This document shows, piece by piece, positions 1 to 7,315 of a DNA stretch of 54,966 nt (positions within the stretch are counted from its first letter, which is position 1; every line of letters begins with the position of its first letter). The translations under genes were made by a program, and so were the position numbers. Source of the stretch: CAZVPZ01 sp964629245. GTDB taxonomy: Archaea > Nanohalarchaeota > Nanosalinia > Nanosalinales > Nanosalinaceae. Location of the stretch: NCBI GenBank assembly GCA_964629245.1, contig CAZVPZ010000002.1:1-54966 (forward strand), given 5' to 3'. Below the pieces are notes generated by a model that did not search any database, was not told the origin of the DNA, and saw only the letters and a program-made list of their open reading frames with translations.

Positions 1-55
1 CGTGTTGCCTCCATGAGCGAGGCGGCGGTCCCGGGTTCGAATCCCGGGTGGTCCA
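1..55 (+). tRNA. 3' part of a class II tRNA (Ser or Leu), 5' end outside the window
   Basis: The T arm is clear: stem CCGGG (31-35) pairs with CCCGG (43-47) around loop TTCGAAT. The acceptor 3' strand GTGGTCC (48-54) and discriminator A55 follow. Upstream, GCCTC (7-11) pairs with GAGGC (19-23), a 5-bp long variable arm, which marks a class II tRNA (Ser or Leu). The anticodon lies outside the window, so the amino acid is undecided. A broken integrase gene follows directly, as expected for a tRNA 3' end used as an integration site. Confidence 0.85.
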
Positions 56-171
56 TACCTTCCTGTGTTCGGTTTATACCAAATAGCTTATAACTCCCTT
101 CTCTGCTAAAACTCCATCGAAGAAAACCCTTAGAACACAGGTGAAAACCTCTAACAATGGCATTCAACAGC

Positions 172-785
172 TTAAAGCAAACCAATCAAAAACTCGCAAA
201 TAACTCTGATTTCTCCAGTCTCTCTAGATAGAGGGACTATCCTGTTTGAATCCTTAAATTTAGGACTATCTTGAACACCACTTTCTTCTCCTTGAGAGTA
301 TGTCTTGTTGATTTCCAGATTCACCGGGTTCCCATCATGATTATCCAGCCGAAAGTAAATATCTTCCCTTTTAAGGCCGCGATTTCCCCCGCTCTACACG
401 CTGAGTCATATAACATTCTGACAACTAGTTCCTCGTACTCTGTCGCTGTATCTAAAGCAGATTCTATTTCCTGCTTGGTGAGAACGTTTTTCTTTACTCT
501 ATCAACTTTCGATTCACTATACTCAGAAATATTAAAATCTGACTTCCTTACCAGACTCTTTATCTGGTTTATTTGGTGTTTCTGCTCCGTATCCAGCTCG
601 TTTGCAAGATAGCTAAGGTAATCCCTTACGGCATATATACCTGTGCCATGTATTTTTCTAGTATCCTCATCTCTGAAGTATTTCTTTATCTTGTCAGCTG
701 TCTCCGATATTTCTTGAGTATCTATTTTCCAACCTCTTTCTCTGAAGTACTTAGACAGCTCATCTTCTCTCCTGATTGTTTCCAC
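172..785 (-). pseudogene. Frameshifted, truncated tyrosine recombinase (integrase) remnant
   Basis: From a GTG at 785 the reading frame encodes an N-terminal SAM-like core-binding region (about residues 1-95) and then the start of a tyrosine-recombinase catalytic domain, with the first catalytic Arg in DSACRAGEIAAL. After AALK the frame breaks near position 375: the annotated frame runs into nonsense and stops at 321, whereas shifting by one base gives EDIYFRLDNHDG and later RIVPLSRETGE, a normal recombinase continuation, until a TAA at 172-174. The HxxR and Tyr nucleophile motifs are missing. The gene is AT-rich compared with its neighbours and points toward the adjacent tRNA 3' end. I infer a dead integrase left by an element that entered at the tRNA. 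Confidence 0.8.
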
Positions 786-857
786 ACCGTTCTCCAGGCA
801 TTAAAACATCAATTATAAGAAATTAAAGTCCCGAGGTCTGTCCATTGAAGATCTAGA

Positions 858-2147
858 ATGGTTGGAAAGAATCTATCCAAAGTCTCTGTAATATCCTTCC
901 TCCTTCTCCTTACCATTACAGCTGTCGCTGCTCAGTCGGATTCTGTCGACGATACATTGACAGCCATAGAAGAAATGGCGGATCAGGCGAATAAGAATAC
1001 GACGCTCCCACCTGGCTTTAGCAATGAAAGGGCAAATCTGACGCTTGTAGCACCGAGGGGAGAAACACGCAGCATCGGTCTCTTTGTAGAGGAGGGCGCA
1101 GAGAACCCTATCAGACTGAAGGAAAGCGTGGATAACCCGACGGTCCGAGTATACGCCCTCACCACCGCAGTCAACGATATTCTGGAAAGTGACGACAAAG
1201 CCAATAAATATCAACAGGCTGTGGCGGACGACCAGATACGGGTAAAAGGGGTCGGACTCGTCAACTCAATAAAATACACTCTTATCACTAGCTTCATCAA
1301 TGTCCGCAATTTCTTCTCCGGGAAGGAATCTCAAGAAAACGCGCAGCGTCTCGACTCCCAGGGAGGGCTAGCCGGGCCGCCAAGCACGGAAGAACAGTCC
1401 GGGGTCAAGCGAGACATCCACTGCACGTACGACGTAGCGTTCTGCCAGAACACTCCGAACGACCTGCAGAACGACTACACACACAGCAACATATACAGGC
1501 CGAACGAGGCGTGCCAGAGCTATTATTTCTCTGACAACGAGAACGTGAGCGGGAGCTGCCGGAACACAGCCGTGGTGGAATGCGTGAAACACACCGCGGA
1601 GTGTGAGAATCAGAACTGTAGCAGTTTTGAATGCCCTGGAGCGGCATCGAAGGAGCAGTGGACATCCGCACCGACACCCCCACCTGAATCCGGCCCCGCG
1701 CCAGAGCCTGAACCATACTGTGGGAACGGTGTCGTGGAGGCAGGGGAAGAGTGCGACGGCTCAGCTCTAGCAGGAGAAACCTGCGCGTCACAGGGATTCG
1801 AAAACGGCACACTAAAATGTTCCAATAGCTGCGAGTTCGACGTTTCCGCGTGCGAAAGACGGGTTACCGGGGATGTAACATGCACGTACAACGTGGCGTT
1901 CTGCCAGGACTCCGGCCTTCAGAACGACTACACCCGCAGCAACATATACAGGCCGACAGAGGCGTGCGAAGACTACTACGTAGAGTCTGACGGTGGCTCA
2001 ATGTCGGGAAGCTGCGGGAACACAGGGCAGGTGAAGTGTGTCGTCTCAGGTGTGGAATGCGTGCAGAAGGGAGAGAATAAACCGTGCACCAATGTGGACT
2101 GCTCCGCCGCCCAGCTAAAGAGTAAGAAATTCTCATCAACAGAATAG
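858..2147 (+). CDS. Secreted cysteine-rich protein with internal duplication
   Basis: 429 residues with a Sec signal peptide (residues 1 to about 25, ending TAVAAQ). About 30-155 form an N-terminal domain without cysteines. A cysteine-rich module then occurs twice, about 188-253 and 341-400, each with CTY(D/N)VAFCQ, LQNDYT and SNIYRP(N/T)EAC and the same cysteine spacing. Between them are a Pro-rich linker and a CGNGVVEAGEECDG motif like the Myxococcus-type Cys-rich repeat (DUF4215-like). The two copies are also very similar in DNA, so the duplication is recent. An AT-rich TATA-like stretch at 811-820 precedes a short leader. It probably acts outside the cell as a disulfide-stabilised surface protein; no enzymatic motif is seen. 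Confidence 0.8.
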   Translation: MVGKNLSKVSVISFLLLLTITAVAAQSDSVDDTLTAIEEMADQANKNTTLPPGFSNERANLTLVAPRGETRSIGLFVEEGAENPIRLKESVDNPTVRVYALTTAVNDILESDDKANKYQQAVADDQIRVKGVGLVNSIKYTLITSFINVRNFFSGKESQENAQRLDSQGGLAGPPSTEEQSGVKRDIHCTYDVAFCQNTPNDLQNDYTHSNIYRPNEACQSYYFSDNENVSGSCRNTAVVECVKHTAECENQNCSSFECPGAASKEQWTSAPTPPPESGPAPEPEPYCGNGVVEAGEECDGSALAGETCASQGFENGTLKCSNSCEFDVSACERRVTGDVTCTYNVAFCQDSGLQNDYTRSNIYRPTEACEDYYVESDGGSMSGSCGNTGQVKCVVSGVECVQKGENKPCTNVDCSAAQLKSKKFSSTE

Positions 2148-2251
2148 TGTGGTTAACATCCCAAGTCGAGCTAGATGTTGGTGGAGAAGTTCCTCTTATA
2201 AGGGATTGTGAAAACTAGACATGGGCAGGGTTGGTCCACCCGGGATTTCTG

Positions 2252-3010
2252 CTAGACTGTCACGACTGGTCTTTCCTCGGTGGTTTCGCGTTTCTGTGAT
2301 ATCTGCCTCTGGTCGCGGTCCTCGTACTCTAGCGCGGATTCTTTTGCGGCCTCGTAGAGCTCCTGACTGCTTGGGACATCAAGTCCTTTCTCGTCGTAGA
2401 GGTCGTGGACCTTCTCCGCGTACCTGAAGGCGAGGTCCCACTCTACCAGAGCATGGTTCTTCCGGCTGGCGTTGTCCTGGATGTTGGTGCCTACAGGATC
2501 CTCCTTCCTTATCAGTTGCATCAGCGCGTCGAAAGCATCGTATCCCAGAACCGTCTCGCCAAGTACCTCCATGTCGTCGATGTCGTCGACAAAAGTGTAG
2601 ACGCCGAGATGATAGATGTAGTTATCACCGTTGCCGTTGTGGGTGTGGTATGGGGTGCTTATCCTCGGGTTGAGGCGGGCGTTGCTCTTCTTTGAGTGGA
2701 AGCACCCCTTGACCTGTATCTTCTTCTCCGCCAGACCTTCATCGGTAAGAAGGTAGACAAGCCCGTCGTATCCCCGGTCTATATTGCTCTCAGGGAGCGC
2801 GAAGTTGAGGTCTGCGTACTTCTTCACCACCAGCTCTTCGAACCTTTCGCCATACTTCCGGGAGTGGTGGCTCGCCGTGTTCCGGTTCTCCCGTTCCTCC
2901 TCGGGATGCGGATTGGATCTGATGGGGAGGTGTGTCCGTCGATACTCGCTGAAATCGGCAGGGTATGCGAAATCACCTGGCCATTCATCCACCCATCCCT
3001 GTTCGTTCAA
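2252..3010 (-). CDS. Hypothetical protein, possible PD-(D/E)XK-like nuclease
   Basis: 252 residues starting at TTG 3010, the likely leaderless start because a TATA-like GGTTAAG lies about 30 bp upstream. Residues 50-105 contain a pattern resembling the PD-(D/E)XK nuclease core: Glu55/Glu58 in a helix, Asp82 in RGYDGLVYLL, and Gln99-Val-Lys101 in KKIQVKG, where Gln replaces the usual Asp/Glu. Similar QxK variants exist in restriction-type nucleases, so a DNA-cleaving role is possible but unproven. The C-terminal half is acidic and unrecognised. It is divergent from the glycosylase gene at 3103. It could also be an unrelated halophile-specific protein. Confidence 0.65.
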   Translation of the reverse strand: MNEQGWVDEWPGDFAYPADFSEYRRTHLPIRSNPHPEEERENRNTASHHSRKYGERFEELVVKKYADLNFALPESNIDRGYDGLVYLLTDEGLAEKKIQVKGCFHSKKSNARLNPRISTPYHTHNGNGDNYIYHLGVYTFVDDIDDMEVLGETVLGYDAFDALMQLIRKEDPVGTNIQDNASRKNHALVEWDLAFRYAEKVHDLYDEKGLDVPSSQELYEAAKESALEYEDRDQRQISQKRETTEERPVVTV

Positions 3011-3102
3011 GTTACCCCTCTAACAAGAGCATAGTTGGAACTTAACCTGAAATAATTTTTGCTCCAGTCGGGTTGAAAACGTTTCCTTTCCAGTTCTCTT
3101 CC

Positions 3103-3447
3103 ATGACGAGGATGTGGGGTATCGACCCCCGGAAGATGTGCGACCAGCACCTGCTTGGCGAGCACAAGGAGATGCACCAGGTCGTCGGCCATATAGACAC
3201 TGGCAACATCGAGGTCGTTAAAGGCCACGCGGAGAGAAGACAGCTCGACACCTCGCTGATACAGAGAAGGCACGAAGAACTCGTGGAGGAGATGAAGCGA
3301 CGCGGCTTCAACCATGAATCTCCGATGGAGTATGAAGACAGGCTGGATCTGGGAAGCATCGATGTCGGGGAGAACAGGGAGGAGCTCTTCGCCAGATGCG
3401 CGAAGTGCAGAAGCCGGGCCTCAAGAGGTCAGGTTTCCGGCTGGTAG
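3103..3447 (+). CDS. Pyrimidine-dimer DNA glycosylase/AP lyase (T4 endonuclease V type)
   Basis: 114 residues. The N-terminus MTRMWGIDPRKMCDQHLLGE aligns without gaps to T4 endonuclease V (DenV): Thr2, the N-terminal nucleophile after Met removal, Arg3, Asp14-Gln15-His16-Leu17 and the catalytic Glu23 all fall at the same positions. The downstream pattern of paired Arg residues and KRRGFNHESPM also matches the family (Pyr_excise). The enzyme removes UV-made cyclobutane pyrimidine dimers and nicks the abasic site. The ATG at 3103 is chosen over the upstream TTG 3073 because the chemistry requires Thr at position 2. A UV-exposed habitat would suit it. It is distinct from the Nfi-type endonuclease V at 18745. 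Confidence 0.85.
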   Translation: MTRMWGIDPRKMCDQHLLGEHKEMHQVVGHIDTGNIEVVKGHAERRQLDTSLIQRRHEELVEEMKRRGFNHESPMEYEDRLDLGSIDVGENREELFARCAKCRSRASRGQVSGW

Positions 3448-3448
3448 A

Positions 3449-3456
3449 TTTTATAT
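3449..3456 (+). promoter_or_regulatory. TATA box of the glycosyltransferase gene
   Basis: The sequence TTTTATAT is centred about 28 bp before the ATG at 3481. This is the spacing from TBP site to transcription start in archaea, so transcription likely begins at or next to the start codon. The same arrangement recurs at many genes here. Confidence 0.65.
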
Positions 3457-3480
3457 CGCTCGGATACTTTTGAGCTATTA

Positions 3481-4890
3481 ATGCGAGAACTGCTGGATAC
3501 CCGGGCTTTGATTGCGGCAGTATTCGTCGCCGGTTTCGTCCTCAGCCTGCTGCCTGTGCACCTTGGCTACCACTATGCTGATGAAACAGTGTACCTCCAG
3601 CACGGCGAGATACTGGCGGGGGAGAGTCCCGACAACTACAACGAGTTCGATTTCAGGCCCCCGCTTCTCTCCCTGATGCTCGGAGCAGTTTTCTCCCTGG
3701 GTCAGGGCCTTACTGCCGCGCATGCACTGGTTGCGTTCCTTTCCTCCCTTGGCATAATCCTGGTTTTCATGCTTGGCGGGGAGATGTTCGACCAGGGGAC
3801 TGGGGTCGTGGCTGCCCTGGTCTACGGGTTCTCGCCACTGAGGCTGGACCTGGCGCATGACATAATGGTCGACTCATTCCTGCCCGTCTTCTGGCTTGCC
3901 GCTACCTACAGCTTCTACAGGGCTGTCAAATCCGATGGAGATCTGTCCCTGTATGCCCTATCCGGGTCCTTTACGGGTCTGGCGGTCCTGGTTAAATTCA
4001 CCTCCCTCGCCCTGTTTCCTTTGCTGGTCCTGCTCTATCTGGCCCACCGGGTACTGGAAAGCGGATGGGATTTCAGGCAGGTTTTTGAGGTCAGGCAGAT
4101 CGGTGTCCTGCTATCGGGCTTCCTGCTTGCACTGTCACCGTACCTTGCATGGTCGTGGTCAAACCTCGGCAGTCCTGTAGCGCCATTCATCAACGCCTGG
4201 ATGGAGAAAGGGGTCGTCGATCCCTTCATGACGTACCTGGCCGGTGCTGGTTCGCTTGTACCCCTTGCCTTCCTCCTGGGACTGCCGCTCTACATCTGGA
4301 AAAGGGACGAAGGTCGTTGGCTCGAGTTCATCCTGCCCCTGGTCCTGGCACTGGGTTTCTTCCTACCGATGCAGTTCCTGGTCTCCAACAGGGAGATAAG
4401 GTACCTCCTGCCCATCGTGCCATTCCTCGGCATCATGGCCGCCAGGGGACTTTCAAGGCTCCCGGTTTCCCCACGCCACCTCTACCTCCTGGCAGCCGGC
4501 ATGGTGCTTCTCCAGTCTCCCTCGCTGGTGGCCGGCGAAGAGGCGGGTATTTCCCAGGGGTTATACCGTTCGATTGAATACGACCGGGTCAACAGGCCGG
4601 CCGAATGGCTGCAAAACAGCACACCGGAGGAGGCGCTGGTCTACACCAACCTTTACCTGCGCCAGCTGGCCTACTATTCGAAAAGGCCGGTCAGTCCTCT
4701 TGCCGAGGACGAGGAACTCCCTGTGCTCAAAGAGTACTACCTCGAGAGGCCCGGCTATGTCTACCATTCGAACAGCTCCCACCACCCCCGTCCGACCTTT
4801 AGAGAGCTGATGTCCGACCCTGATTTCGTCCTGAACCAGTCCTTCCGCCCGGACGTGTCGATATTTTACTACAGGGCCGGGAATCAGTAA
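3481..4890 (+). CDS. PMT/ArnT-type membrane glycosyltransferase
   Basis: 469 residues with about ten hydrophobic segments. The first extracytoplasmic loop carries HYADETVYL (Asp34-Glu35), the acidic pair typical of dolichyl-phosphate-mannose:protein mannosyltransferase-like enzymes (GT39/GT83, PMT_2), followed by FRPPLLSL. Such enzymes move a sugar from a polyprenyl-phosphate donor to a protein or lipid on the outer membrane face. The C-terminal region (about 360-469) is soluble and probably extracytoplasmic. A TATA box at 3449-3456 lies about 28 bp before the ATG, so the mRNA is probably leaderless. The window encodes several sequon-rich secreted proteins that could be targets, but that link is inference. 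Confidence 0.8.
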   Translation: MRELLDTRALIAAVFVAGFVLSLLPVHLGYHYADETVYLQHGEILAGESPDNYNEFDFRPPLLSLMLGAVFSLGQGLTAAHALVAFLSSLGIILVFMLGGEMFDQGTGVVAALVYGFSPLRLDLAHDIMVDSFLPVFWLAATYSFYRAVKSDGDLSLYALSGSFTGLAVLVKFTSLALFPLLVLLYLAHRVLESGWDFRQVFEVRQIGVLLSGFLLALSPYLAWSWSNLGSPVAPFINAWMEKGVVDPFMTYLAGAGSLVPLAFLLGLPLYIWKRDEGRWLEFILPLVLALGFFLPMQFLVSNREIRYLLPIVPFLGIMAARGLSRLPVSPRHLYLLAAGMVLLQSPSLVAGEEAGISQGLYRSIEYDRVNRPAEWLQNSTPEEALVYTNLYLRQLAYYSKRPVSPLAEDEELPVLKEYYLERPGYVYHSNSSHHPRPTFRELMSDPDFVLNQSFRPDVSIFYYRAGNQ

Positions 4891-5031
4891 CCAGCCTTGT
4901 TAATTTACTCTGTTCTCTAGCTATCTGTTAGAAAAACCGGAAAATTGTTAGAGAAACATCGGCCTAGCACTATTTTTTTCAAAGCCCCAGTAACCGCCAG
5001 ATTTATATGTTATTATGATTAAGTGGTAAAT

Positions 5032-6153
5032 ATGTCCCGGAGCGAGATGACCGGCCAGAAGGCGTTCGAGGAGTTCGCCTATTTCTGGTGGAGGAAAACC
5101 GGTTCCGAACCTCCTTTCGATGCTGTCCCGGACCCGGATGTCGGGAAGAGGTCTCCGATCCTTGACGGCAACAACATCCGCGTTTTTGATGGGGAGATTA
5201 GCCGCTACGAGAAGGCGGACATGGAGAGAGCTGTCAAGGATATGTTCCGGCAGCCCTACCGGGATATCCTGATGGAGGAAGCCGAGGAACAGCTCGGGAT
5301 ACTTGGGGAGCGCCACCCCTACATGGAAGACGATATCCCGCTTAAGTCCATCAAGATAGGCGACCCCTCTTGGAAGCCCATGGATTCCGGCATGCTCTAC
5401 AAGGGCGATGGCAGGATAGTCGTCCATCCACTTTTCATCAGCTACATCGACCTTGAAACAGGAGAGTTCTCGGATCCCGAAGACTGGCCAGAGATACCGC
5501 GGGCGCTTAGACATGAACTCTCCCATGGGCTCCACCACAATGCCAACCCCGAGGCGCGTGAAGAGGCGAGCAACCACGGGCCTATGCAGATAGGTTCCGC
5601 ACCTTCGGAGGCGCTCCCGATGTACGAGATGAACAAGGGGTATGATGAGGAAGGTATTGACGCGGTCGAGGATCCCTGGAGTCTACCGCGCCACTGGGAG
5701 GAGGAGATAGCGGGCCACGATTCTCACCAGAGCGACCCGCATGGCTGGGGAGAACTGGTCGCCTGGTCGGTGGAAGAGGCCTACCTACAGAACGATTACG
5801 AGGAAGAGCCCGAGGAGGCCACGAGGATGAAACTTGTCTCCCTCGTCGACCTGGAGGACATGGACGAGGCATACTGCTGGGCCATGGAACAGCTTGACCG
5901 GCCCAACTACCTGGAGATAATCGAGCACACCCATGAGTTCGCGAAGGGCAAGAACCTGTCCGAGATGGCGTCGGTTTTCGACGAATACCTGTCGATGGTG
6001 GATGACGTAGAGTACGGGGTCAGGGGGCTGGAAAAGTTCTACCAGGCCAGCGCGCTCCACACGGTCTGGGAGAAGAGCGACAATCCAATGCCAGAGGAGG
6101 GAGAACGGCTGGAACGGGAGCTGGATAGCATCTACCAGCAGACATCAGGCTGA
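5032..6153 (+). CDS. HExxH-containing protein, putative zinc metallopeptidase
   Basis: 373 residues, very acidic, without signal peptide or membrane segment. RALRHELSHGLHHN carries the zinc-metallopeptidase motif His161-Glu162-x-x-His165, with extra nearby histidines. About 80 residues later, GWGELVAWSVEEAYL offers a Glu that could be the third zinc ligand, as in gluzincins. I do not recognise the family. The start ATG 5032 is preferred to GTG 5023 because the TATA-like ATTTATAT at 5001-5008 is about 28 bp upstream. It looks cytoplasmic and halophile-adapted; peptidase activity is inferred only from the motif. Confidence 0.7.
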   Translation: MSRSEMTGQKAFEEFAYFWWRKTGSEPPFDAVPDPDVGKRSPILDGNNIRVFDGEISRYEKADMERAVKDMFRQPYRDILMEEAEEQLGILGERHPYMEDDIPLKSIKIGDPSWKPMDSGMLYKGDGRIVVHPLFISYIDLETGEFSDPEDWPEIPRALRHELSHGLHHNANPEAREEASNHGPMQIGSAPSEALPMYEMNKGYDEEGIDAVEDPWSLPRHWEEEIAGHDSHQSDPHGWGELVAWSVEEAYLQNDYEEEPEEATRMKLVSLVDLEDMDEAYCWAMEQLDRPNYLEIIEHTHEFAKGKNLSEMASVFDEYLSMVDDVEYGVRGLEKFYQASALHTVWEKSDNPMPEEGERLERELDSIYQQTSG

Positions 6154-6156
6154 AAA

Positions 6157-6519
6157 TCATACTCTTGCATCTTGGTTGAAGTCGATCACCAGATCGACGA
6201 GCGCGAGTCCCGTGAGGTGGATATCATTGAACGCGAACCCCAGGATGGTGCCGTTCAGGTCGGCCATGAAGACGAGGTAGAGCACGAGAACGTAGTTGAA
6301 AGGTGCGTGTTCGATGTACTCGTAGAGTATGGGCTGATTCCTGAGAAGGAACATGTCCAGAACGGTGTCCTTGAAAAGCAGCGCCAGCACGATTCCCAGG
6401 CATATGAGTGGGGCGTCAGCCCGGTATACTGTGAAAACCATGTAGTATACGCCGACAGCTGCGACAGTGTAGAGCAAGTACATGAAAAGCCTTCTGTTCG
6501 ACAGCGAGAGGAACTGCAT
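6157..6519 (-). CDS. Small multi-pass membrane protein
   Basis: 120 residues with four predicted transmembrane helices (about 10-30, 36-55, 72-92 and 95-112) and short loops. No family motif is recognised. The opposite-strand reading frame over the same bases is hydrophilic and lacks composition like its neighbours, so this strand is preferred. The gene ends 3 bp from the stop of the HExxH gene (convergent). A TATA-like ATAATTAAG lies about 24 bp upstream of the ATG at 6519. Confidence 0.7.
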   Translation of the reverse strand: MQFLSLSNRRLFMYLLYTVAAVGVYYMVFTVYRADAPLICLGIVLALLFKDTVLDMFLLRNQPILYEYIEHAPFNYVLVLYLVFMADLNGTILGFAFNDIHLTGLALVDLVIDFNQDARV

Positions 6520-6566
6520 GGCGCGCTCTGGACTTAATTATGGTTTTCGTGAATAAAAAGTGACCC

Positions 6567-7196
6567 CTAGGGAACGGTTTCCAGGTGTTCCCCTGTGGCG
6601 ATGACCCATGCTGTACCTCTCCGGGAAAGCCCCCTGTAATCCAGCTCTGTGGTCAGGAAGGGTCCATAGCTCTCCGGGTGACGGATCTCGGCGTCCACAA
6701 GGCCGCGCTCGTCAAGTCTTAGGACTTTCTCTTCAAGCTCTTCCGGCCCTTCTACACTCTCAGTCCAGTCATAGATCTGCCGGGGCGTGTATCCCCTGCT
6801 CGCGGCTTCCAGGGTCTCCAGTCCGCCGTCCAGCAGGAAAGGTATGTCCCCGGCTATGGTCTCGAACTCCGTTTCCGCCAGCTCCGCGACGTATTCAAGG
6901 TAGTCAAGGGTTTCCCTGTCCCTTACCGATATATCGAAACCTCTCCTCTCCGCGCTGGAACTGGGTTCAAGCCCATCCTCCAGGATTCCCCGGGATTTAA
7001 GGACCTCTATATCGTCAAAAAGCGTTTCCGCGTCGCCGTAGATTTCGGACTCCCGGACGATGTTGTAGGGATTGTTGCCGAGCGGAGGGTTCTGCTCCAG
7101 TAGCCTCATCAGCATGGCCCTGGAAGCTGTAAGTCCCGAGAGATCTCGCTCCAGCTCCCCAAGTTCTTCAGCTGTGGGTATCCTGGTTACGGCCAT
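6567..7196 (-). CDS. Hypothetical acidic protein, possible winged-helix fold
   Basis: 209 residues rich in Glu/Asp and Leu. Residues about 24-72 (SRAMLMRLLEQNPP through EVLKSRGILEDG) look like a winged helix-turn-helix, with a short wing-like segment after it, and a second region (about 155-185, LEEKVLRLDERGLVDAEI) has a similar helix-turn-helix-strand cadence. It could therefore be a transcriptional regulator with two HTH-like units, or just a helical protein. AT-rich promoter sequence around 7221-7236 (TAAAATTTTATA) lies about 28 bp before the ATG. No close family is recognised. Confidence 0.65.
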   Translation of the reverse strand: MAVTRIPTAEELGELERDLSGLTASRAMLMRLLEQNPPLGNNPYNIVRESEIYGDAETLFDDIEVLKSRGILEDGLEPSSSAERRGFDISVRDRETLDYLEYVAELAETEFETIAGDIPFLLDGGLETLEAASRGYTPRQIYDWTESVEGPEELEEKVLRLDERGLVDAEIRHPESYGPFLTTELDYRGLSRRGTAWVIATGEHLETVP

Positions 7197-7315
7197 CGCA
7201 GGTCTGTTAACTACTTTGCGGTAAAATTTTATATCGATAAGCCGCGAGGCTGTGGTTCGGTCCGGGTCGAACGTTCTCGGCTGGTTTAATAAGTCGCGAC
7301 GGTTATTTCTGGTAC

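Noticed and set aside
2405..3034. Two plus-strand frames over the putative nuclease gene
   Set aside because: Hydrophobic, Val/Leu-rich shadow sequences without halophile-type acidity; the minus strand has the coherent acidic protein.
3007..3359. Minus-strand frames over the pyrimidine-dimer glycosylase
   Set aside because: They oppose a gene whose Thr2/Glu23 spacing matches T4 DenV exactly; the plus strand is right.
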